Source of the DNA: Pseudomonadales bacterium
GTDB lineage: Bacteria; Pseudomonadota; Gammaproteobacteria; Pseudomonadales; Ketobacteraceae
Assembly (NCBI GenBank): GCA_002701845.1
Contig: NZXG01000038.1
Location: 1-64,000, forward strand
Direction of reading: 5' to 3'
DNA: 64,000 nucleotides
The position numbers and the translations under genes are program-made. Within the stretch, counting starts at the first letter, position 1, and every line of letters starts with the position of its first letter. A model generated the notes under the pieces. It was not told the origin of the DNA. It searched no databases and worked only from the letters and a program-made list of their open reading frames with translations. Shown in pieces: positions 58,515-64,000 of this stretch.

Positions 58515-59085
58515 CGTGCTCTGTTTTGGCAACTCAGCCCGGGGCGATGACGGCCTGGGGGAATTGGTGTACCAATGGCTCCAGCAACAGCGCCGGCAAT
58601 CCCAGGGGTTACCGGCAGCCCTGCAACTGGAACTGCATTGTGAAATGCAGCTGGCGCCGGAACAGATTTACGATATCGAGCAGGCCGACTGCGCCATTTT
58701 CGTGGATTGTCACACCGGCCTGGGGCAACCCTTCTGCTGGCAGCGGCTGGCAGCGGGGAACCGCCTGCAGTTCAGCAGTCACGCCCTGGATCCGCCCAGC
58801 CTATTGTTTCTGTTCCGGCAAACCCTGAAACGCCCACCCCCGCCCTGCTTTCTGCTGGGCATTGGCGGCCACCAGTTTGGCCTGGGCGCTGGGCTGTCTG
58901 CCGGCGGCCGTGAACATCTGCAACTGGCGCAAAGGTTTCTGATGCAGCAGCTGCGGCGTCTCACGGCGGGCGCCGGGTCAAGCGCCGGCAGTGAGCCTCC
59001 ACCGATGGATACGCTTACCCACCGCGACGCAAGCGGGGTGCATTCGGCTCCTCCCAGATTTCCTCAAAAGGTACCGGTCGACTGA
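58504..59085 (+). CDS. hoxW: Hydrogenase maturation endopeptidase HoxW
   Basis: A 193-residue nickel-sensing aspartic-type protease that trims the HoxH C-terminus. It has FGNSARGDDGLGE (metal-binding Asp), VDCHTGLGQP and SSHALDPPSLL (His), in the spacing of the HycI/HoxW family. ATG at 58504 overlaps the end of hoxH. The protein is longer than most HoxW by about 30 residues, and its last 71 coding bases overlap the 3' end of the convergent GGDEF-EAL gene, so the tail is probably not functional. Confidence 0.9.
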   Translation: MRISVLCFGNSARGDDGLGELVYQWLQQQRRQSQGLPAALQLELHCEMQLAPEQIYDIEQADCAIFVDCHTGLGQPFCWQRLAAGNRLQFSSHALDPPSLLFLFRQTLKRPPPPCFLLGIGGHQFGLGAGLSAGGREHLQLAQRFLMQQLRRLTAGAGSSAGSEPPPMDTLTHRDASGVHSAPPRFPQKVPVD

Positions 59086-61927
59086 TGTGATAGCCCTGAG
59101 CGTAATCCACGCCCAGCTCCTGCAGAATCTCGAGAATCTCCTGATCCTCAACAAATTCGGCGACGGTTTGCAGCTCGAAGACTTTCGCCACTTCCACCAC
59201 CGCCCGCACCAGAGCCCGGTCCTCCGCCTCCGAGGCCAGATGACGAATAAAGGAGCCATCAATTTTGACCAGGTCGATGGGCAGTTGTTTGATGTGATAC
59301 AGGGATGAAAAGCCGACCCCAAAATCGTCCAGGGCGAATTTACATCCCAGGCGCTTGATGGCCCGCATTTTTTCCGCGGTTGAGACGGAGTCCTCCACCG
59401 CCGCAGTTTCGGTGATTTCGAAGATAATCTCGTCGGGGTTGACCTCGTAGAATTTCAGCTTACGGGCGACTTCGGCATGCAGATGTGGGTTGCGGAAGGA
59501 GATGCCGGACAAATTAATGGCAAATACCGCGTCCACGCCCTGTCGCTCCAGGTTCTGTTTATACCTCAGCACCTTGTCCACAATACGCAGATCCACTTCC
59601 TGGATCAGCCCCGAGGCTTCCGCTGACTGGATAAACTTAAACGTGGGCAAGGGTTTGCCATCATCGTCCGCCACCCGCAGCAGCGCCTCGAAGTGGGAAA
59701 GCTCCTGTCGCTCAATATCCTGGATCGGCTGAAACACCACCCCCAGGCTGTCGGTGGACAAGGCTTCTTTCACTTTTTCGTTCCAGTACACCCGTTCCTG
59801 AGTGCGTTCCCGATCCTGGTCCTCCGGCGAATAAATATGCCAGCCATTACGACCGGAGGCCTTGGCCTGGTACATGGCAATATCGGCATTGGCCACCAGA
59901 TCGTCCACATATTCCCCATGATGGGGAAACAGCGCCACTCCTATACTGGTGGAAACCCGGTGCACCCGGTTGTTACCAACCACCTCCACGCCATTTAAGG
60001 CGTCGCAAAGCCGCGCGGCCACGACGGCCGCCTCGCTGGCATCCACCTCCTGTACCAGCATGGCAAACTCATCCCCCCCGAGGCGGAAGATCAGATCCGT
60101 CTCCCGGGCCTCTATCCGCAGGCGCTCCGATACCCGGCGCAGCAGATCGTCACCCACTTTGTGGCCACTGGTATCGTTGACGTCTTTAAACTGGTCCAGA
60201 TCGAAGAACAATACCGCGCCACTGCGATCATAGCGTTTGGCGTTGGAAATGGATTTCTGCAGCTCCTCGCTGAAGCGGCGACGGTTGAACAAACCGGTCA
60301 GAGTGTCATGGGAGGCAAGCCAGCCCAACCGTTCTTCCGCTTCCTTACGTTCACTGATGTCCAGGGCGATGCTCAATACCTGATGCCCATCCCGGGCACC
60401 GGGCAGCAGGGAATGGTACCAGGCCATGTACAGGCTACTGCCATCCTTGCGTACCACCGCGGATTCGTGGTGCAGTTCGTGGCGCAGACCACTGGCCAGC
60501 TCGTGCAACTGGAATTGCAGATCCGGGAGCTGTTCACTTTGCGGCAACAGCCAGAAGAAGGACTTGCCTGTCAGTTCACCGGTGTCATAGCCGGTGATCC
60601 AGTTACAGTGCTGATTCACCATGGCGATACAACCCGCGCTGTCCTGGGTCAGGATCAGGGCGTGGGCGGTATCCAGGATACCCTGTGCGAAATGTTTTTC
60701 CGCCTCCAGATCGACGGTTTTTTTCTCCAGCTGTTCGGCCCGGCTGTGCAGCTCCTGCTGCAATTCCTCCAGCAAGTGGGACAGACGCATGGCGGATTGA
60801 TTGAGAATATCACTCTCGTCAGCGAATGGCATATCTCGATACAGGCTCTGCAATTCCTGACGGATGTGGGTAAATTTCTGCGTGGCCAGCATCGGTAGCA
60901 CCGAGGCCATTTCCCGCAACCGATTGAGGGGCCCCCACAGGGTCAGCAGCAGGATGAGTTCGGCAAATATAAGACCCACGGTACCGAACACCAGTCCGTC
61001 GCGCTGGGCGCCGTAGTGGCGGTTCATCTCGGCGGTAACGTCGCTCACCAGATAAATCTCCCCCTGACGGGGAAACACAGCCCCCCGCAGGGGCCGCAAT
61101 ACCACCTCGTAATAACGGTCATCCTGCTGCACCAGAATGCCGTTGAACACTTCCGCCCGCGAGTGGTGGCGGGACAGCTCCTGTAACATGGGCATTAATT
61201 CCCGCTCGGCGGTGGCGAACACCACTTCGCTGCCCCATCCCCGCAGTCCGGCGTCCACCGCATCCTCTTCGCCGGCGCGGCGCACCGCCAGTGCCAGCTG
61301 GGCCCCGGATAGCTGATGCAGCTGCCGCATCACCTGACGCAGAGTGGCGCTGATCACCACCATGCCACGACCCCAGCCAGGGAGCTCCATGCTGGCCACG
61401 CCATACATCTCACACTCAGCGAAACAACTGAGCGCGACGCGATCCGTTCTATCCTGCTGAAAGGTTTCCAGCAGATCCGGTGGTATACTGGGCTCACCCT
61501 GCCACAGCAGAATTTCATCCCGGGGCGAGAAAATCACCAGAGACCGGGCCGCAGTGGCCTGCTCCAGACGACCCCAGAAGGCATCCAGACTGGCGCTGAT
61601 AAGGTCGCTGTCACCGCTACGGATGGCGGCCGCCACCCCTTCAAAATTGATCAGCCCCTGGGCCAGCATCAGCATGCGTTCGGCTTTCATATCCAGCAGC
61701 GACTGCAATTGCTCCACGTAGCGCTGGGTTCGCTGTTTGCCCTGCTCCTCCAACTCCGCTTCCGAGGCATACCGGCCCGCCACCATAAACAGCGTGAACA
61801 CAATCACCAGCAGCGAGCTGGTGAGAGCGAGGGCGCGCCATTTGAGGCTGATAAAGCGCTTGCCTTCAGACTGTGCGGGGCTGTTCATGAACTGTGAATT
61901 CGACTCAGATTGCTGCACCTGTATCAA
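59015..61927 (-). CDS. Membrane PAS-GGDEF-EAL c-di-GMP regulator
   Basis: A 970-residue protein. TM1 (about 30-52) and TM2 (about 313-335) flank a large periplasmic sensor region of CACHE-like size. A coiled coil, a PAS domain (about 418-540), GGDEF (about 550-710) and EAL (about 720-960) follow. The GGDEF site (LGGDEF) is intact with an RxxD inhibitory site (RETD). EAL residues FEALLR, NLSG, EITE, LDDFGVG, KIDG and AEFVE are all present, so both making and breaking c-di-GMP are possible. It is convergent with the hox operon. Confidence 0.93.
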   Translation of the reverse strand: MIQVQQSESNSQFMNSPAQSEGKRFISLKWRALALTSSLLVIVFTLFMVAGRYASEAELEEQGKQRTQRYVEQLQSLLDMKAERMLMLAQGLINFEGVAAAIRSGDSDLISASLDAFWGRLEQATAARSLVIFSPRDEILLWQGEPSIPPDLLETFQQDRTDRVALSCFAECEMYGVASMELPGWGRGMVVISATLRQVMRQLHQLSGAQLALAVRRAGEEDAVDAGLRGWGSEVVFATAERELMPMLQELSRHHSRAEVFNGILVQQDDRYYEVVLRPLRGAVFPRQGEIYLVSDVTAEMNRHYGAQRDGLVFGTVGLIFAELILLLTLWGPLNRLREMASVLPMLATQKFTHIRQELQSLYRDMPFADESDILNQSAMRLSHLLEELQQELHSRAEQLEKKTVDLEAEKHFAQGILDTAHALILTQDSAGCIAMVNQHCNWITGYDTGELTGKSFFWLLPQSEQLPDLQFQLHELASGLRHELHHESAVVRKDGSSLYMAWYHSLLPGARDGHQVLSIALDISERKEAEERLGWLASHDTLTGLFNRRRFSEELQKSISNAKRYDRSGAVLFFDLDQFKDVNDTSGHKVGDDLLRRVSERLRIEARETDLIFRLGGDEFAMLVQEVDASEAAVVAARLCDALNGVEVVGNNRVHRVSTSIGVALFPHHGEYVDDLVANADIAMYQAKASGRNGWHIYSPEDQDRERTQERVYWNEKVKEALSTDSLGVVFQPIQDIERQELSHFEALLRVADDDGKPLPTFKFIQSAEASGLIQEVDLRIVDKVLRYKQNLERQGVDAVFAINLSGISFRNPHLHAEVARKLKFYEVNPDEIIFEITETAAVEDSVSTAEKMRAIKRLGCKFALDDFGVGFSSLYHIKQLPIDLVKIDGSFIRHLASEAEDRALVRAVVEVAKVFELQTVAEFVEDQEILEILQELGVDYAQGYHISRPVPFEEIWEEPNAPRLRRGG

Positions 61928-61946
61928 ATAAGTATAGATGAGGGAA

Positions 61947-62651
61947 CTACCAGCCCATGACCTTTTTCACAAAAGGGATGGTAACCACCCGTTTTTGCTG
62001 CAGCGACAACTCATCCAGCCGCTCAATGACCTGTTTCAACGCAGCCATGGTGCGGTCGGAGCGCGCCATGATAAAAGCCACCAGCTCCTCGGACAGGTGG
62101 AATCCCCGCTGCCGGGCCAGCCAGCGCAGCGCCCGGGCTTTCTCCGTATCATTCAGGGGCTGCAGGTGATAAACCTCCATCGCCTGCAGCCGGGAACGCA
62201 GATCTAACAGACCGGTTTGCAGGCGGCCTGGCGGCGCCGTGGCGGAGACCACCAGAACTCCACCCATGTCTTTGAATTTATTATACAAATGAAACAGAGA
62301 CTCGGCCCAATCGGGGGCCTCCATCAGCCACTGGATATCGTCGATCACCAGCAGCTGAAAATCATGAAGATTCTCCGTCAGCGCGGGCGACAGGGCGCGC
62401 GCCTCCGCCGCTGCCAGATAAAAAGCCCTTTGCTCATGCTCCTGCGCCAACTGGGTCAGGGCCTGCAACAGGTGACTGCGGCCGCTTTGCTCCGGCCCCC
62501 ACAGGTACAGCCAGGGATGGACCTCGCCCCGGGCCAGGGCCTGCAGGCGGGATACCAGCTGTACATTGGCACCGGCAAAAAAACTGTCGAATTCCATGGC
62601 CGGCCGTTGCGCCAGACTCAAGGTCAGCTGGGCGAATCCGTCTTCAACCAC
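61947..62651 (-). CDS. hda: DnaA regulatory inactivator Hda
   Basis: A 234-residue DnaA-like AAA+ protein that, with the beta clamp, stimulates ATP hydrolysis by DnaA to prevent re-initiation. The N-terminal clamp-binding motif QLTLSL is present. The P-loop is degenerate-looking but in place (GPEQSGRSHLL), with LLVIDDIQWL as Walker B and a lid domain. The start is GTG (MVEDGFAQL), overlapping the preceding phosphatidyltransferase gene by eight bases. Confidence 0.93.
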   Translation of the reverse strand: MVEDGFAQLTLSLAQRPAMEFDSFFAGANVQLVSRLQALARGEVHPWLYLWGPEQSGRSHLLQALTQLAQEHEQRAFYLAAAEARALSPALTENLHDFQLLVIDDIQWLMEAPDWAESLFHLYNKFKDMGGVLVVSATAPPGRLQTGLLDLRSRLQAMEVYHLQPLNDTEKARALRWLARQRGFHLSEELVAFIMARSDRTMAALKQVIERLDELSLQQKRVVTIPFVKKVMGW

Positions 62652-63216
62652 GGTTCACCTCCGCTGGCCGCCGCCGGCGCAGACCGCGCACGCCCAACAG
62701 GGTGTACTGCACCATATTGATTGGACAGAGAATCAGTACCAGTCCCGTCAATCCCTGCAACAGTAATTCAGGCACGGGCGGCCAGATCAGATCACCCAAC
62801 GCCAACAGCCCCAAAATCACCAGAGCGCAAGTACAGGCTTTGCTCAACAGTGTGGGCTGGCCCTGGTAGTGACCCACGATGAACCAGTAGGCCAGGGCGC
62901 CACCGAAGATATAGGCATCGCGCAACACCACCACCGCCACCAGCCACCAGGGCAGCTGCCCGCTGAGGCCCAGCATCACAAAAGCGGTCACCAGCAGGCA
63001 TTTGTCCGCCACCGGATCGGCGATGGATCCAAACTGGCTCTGCCAGTGGTAACGGCGGGCAAGAAAACCATCCACACCATCACTGACACCGGCTACCAGC
63101 AGCGTCCACAGGGCCCGGTCATACTGGCCCTGAGCCATCCACCAGGCGAAAGGGACCACCAGCGCGATTCTCATCAGAGTGATTAGGTTGGGTAACTGCC
63201 GCAGGCTCTGGCTCAT
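62644..63216 (-). CDS. CDP-alcohol phosphatidyltransferase family membrane protein
   Basis: A 190-residue membrane enzyme; start at ATG 63216 (MSQSLRQLPNLITLMRI). The catalytic motif D-G-x2-A-R-x8-G-x3-D-x3-D is complete in DGVDGFLARR followed by GSIADPVADK. About five membrane helices are visible. It is related to PgsA and cardiolipin synthase-type enzymes, so a phospholipid head-group transfer reaction is expected, but the acceptor is not clear. The position between DUF2066 and hda is standard in Pseudomonas-like genomes. Confidence 0.92.
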   Translation of the reverse strand: MSQSLRQLPNLITLMRIALVVPFAWWMAQGQYDRALWTLLVAGVSDGVDGFLARRYHWQSQFGSIADPVADKCLLVTAFVMLGLSGQLPWWLVAVVVLRDAYIFGGALAYWFIVGHYQGQPTLLSKACTCALVILGLLALGDLIWPPVPELLLQGLTGLVLILCPINMVQYTLLGVRGLRRRRPAEVNRG

Positions 63217-63226
63217 GGCTGCCGCG

Positions 63227-64000
63227 TCATCCGTTCCAGCGGTAGTGGAGCACTGGTGGCTCGGGCGCTTTGGCTGGCTCTGGGGCTGGTGCCAGACCGG
63301 ACCCGGTGCCAGCAGCCGCAGCCGGCATTGAGCCCGCCGCCCCGGCAGCGGGTGGCCCCGCCGGCATCGGCCCCGCATCCTGAGCCCCAGTCACTGCTGA
63401 CGCCCCGTCTGCGGTGCCGACCGCCGCTGCATCCAGTTCGGGGCCGGCACCGGAGCGGGCGGGCTGGAAAATGTCCTGACCCGGGTCCGGTGCGGCGCGG
63501 GGTATCAGCTTGCGATCCAGGCGCAGACTCTGTTCCAGGGCCTCCCGGGTGGTGTCCAGTACAATCCGATACTGATGCCGGGGCCCCTGCACCTGCAACA
63601 GGTGCCAGGCCCGCACCGACAAAAGTCCGTCCAGGTAGTCCTCCAACGCGGCATAATCCTGCAACCGCTCCAGTCCGGCCACGTCCAGAGTCACCAGCTC
63701 CCCTTGCGCCGCTGACATTTGCACCGCGTACCGTTCACCCACCCGGTCCGCCAGTTGATCCATAAAATCGGTAAGGGCCTGGTCCATATCCGCGGCGGAG
63801 AGCTCCCACCACTGCTGATGCTGGTCAATGCTCAGGGCCGCACTGATATAAACGCTGCCGCCGGTGTGCTGAATCTTGGCCACCACCACTGTATCCGCGT
63901 TATAGCGCCCGGAGGCCGCCACAATGGGATCAACGAACATCCCCCAGATATCCCCGGCCTGAACCTGACGCCGGTCCTGGCGATCATAAGCGGGAAACAG
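63227..64000 (-). CDS. DUF2066 protein, cut by the window end
   Basis: The frame stays open to base 64000, so the gene continues beyond the window; 258 C-terminal residues are seen. The visible part has DRQDRRQVQAGDIWG, ASGRYNADTVVVAKI and LAARV-like strands typical of DUF2066 (periplasmic, function unknown). The last 90 residues are a Pro/Ala/Gly low-complexity tail unlike the conserved core. In related genomes purM and purN lie upstream on the other strand. Confidence 0.85.
   Translation of the reverse strand: MFPAYDRQDRRQVQAGDIWGMFVDPIVAASGRYNADTVVVAKIQHTGGSVYISAALSIDQHQQWWELSAADMDQALTDFMDQLADRVGERYAVQMSAAQGELVTLDVAGLERLQDYAALEDYLDGLLSVRAWHLLQVQGPRHQYRIVLDTTREALEQSLRLDRKLIPRAAPDPGQDIFQPARSGAGPELDAAAVGTADGASAVTGAQDAGPMPAGPPAAGAAGSMPAAAAGTGSGLAPAPEPAKAPEPPVLHYRWNG

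Overview
The window is chromosomal DNA from a gammaproteobacterium, most likely from the Pseudomonadales/Oceanospirillales/Cellvibrionales side of the class. The evidence is the gene order aspS-yebC-ruvCAB-ybgC-tolQRAB-pal-cpoB-queE-queC-tRNA-Lys, the purine-side pair hda/CDP-alcohol phosphatidyltransferase/DUF2066, a TonB2-type energiser operon behind a TonB-dependent receptor, and moderately high GC throughout. I see no phage, insertion sequence or CRISPR array. Family names come from reading the proteins; no database search was run.

Layout. 1-700: C-terminal remnant of a TonB-dependent receptor. 837-5951: six-part TonB2 operon (DUF3450, TtpC-like ExbB, ExbB, ExbD and TonB in one reading frame, TPR protein). 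6034-6109: tRNA-Lys. 6261-17983 (minus): queuosine genes, the Tol-Pal envelope system, ybgC, the RuvABC resolvasome, a small membrane protein, yebC and aspS. 18752-21725 (plus): HU-family protein with a histone-H1-like tail, proS and a lytic transglycosylase. 21741-26373 (minus): a CheY/CheC/diguanylate cyclase operon, fumarase and an alpha/beta hydrolase. 26575-29378: a PilZ-like unknown protein and a BrkB/YihY membrane protein. 29476-37558 (plus): arsC, wrbA, DUF2069, then a tightly overlapping RDD-SpoIIM-DUF4129-DUF4350-MoxR-DUF58 operon. 37671-40840 (plus): lipoprotein, heme-binding DUF3365-HAMP sensor and Ser/Thr kinase. 40881-53940: a complete glycogen cluster (PfkB kinase, glgA, glgB, glgC, GH57, malQ, glgP, glk). 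54074-59085 (plus): NAD-linked bidirectional [NiFe]-hydrogenase hoxFUYH with its protease hoxW. 59015-64000 (minus): a GGDEF-EAL regulator, hda, a CDP-alcohol phosphatidyltransferase and a DUF2066 protein cut by the window end.

How it fits together. The left half is housekeeping envelope, DNA repair and translation plus outer-membrane uptake. The right half looks like a carbon and redox storage module: glycogen is built and broken down beside a reversible NAD-coupled hydrogenase that could vent or recover electrons when respiration stops. A heme-sensor/kinase pair sits just before it and a c-di-GMP enzyme just after it. The most unusual items are the single-frame ExbD-TonB gene, the MoxR-DUF58 membrane operon, and the split heme sensor/kinase pair with duplicated C-terminal domains.
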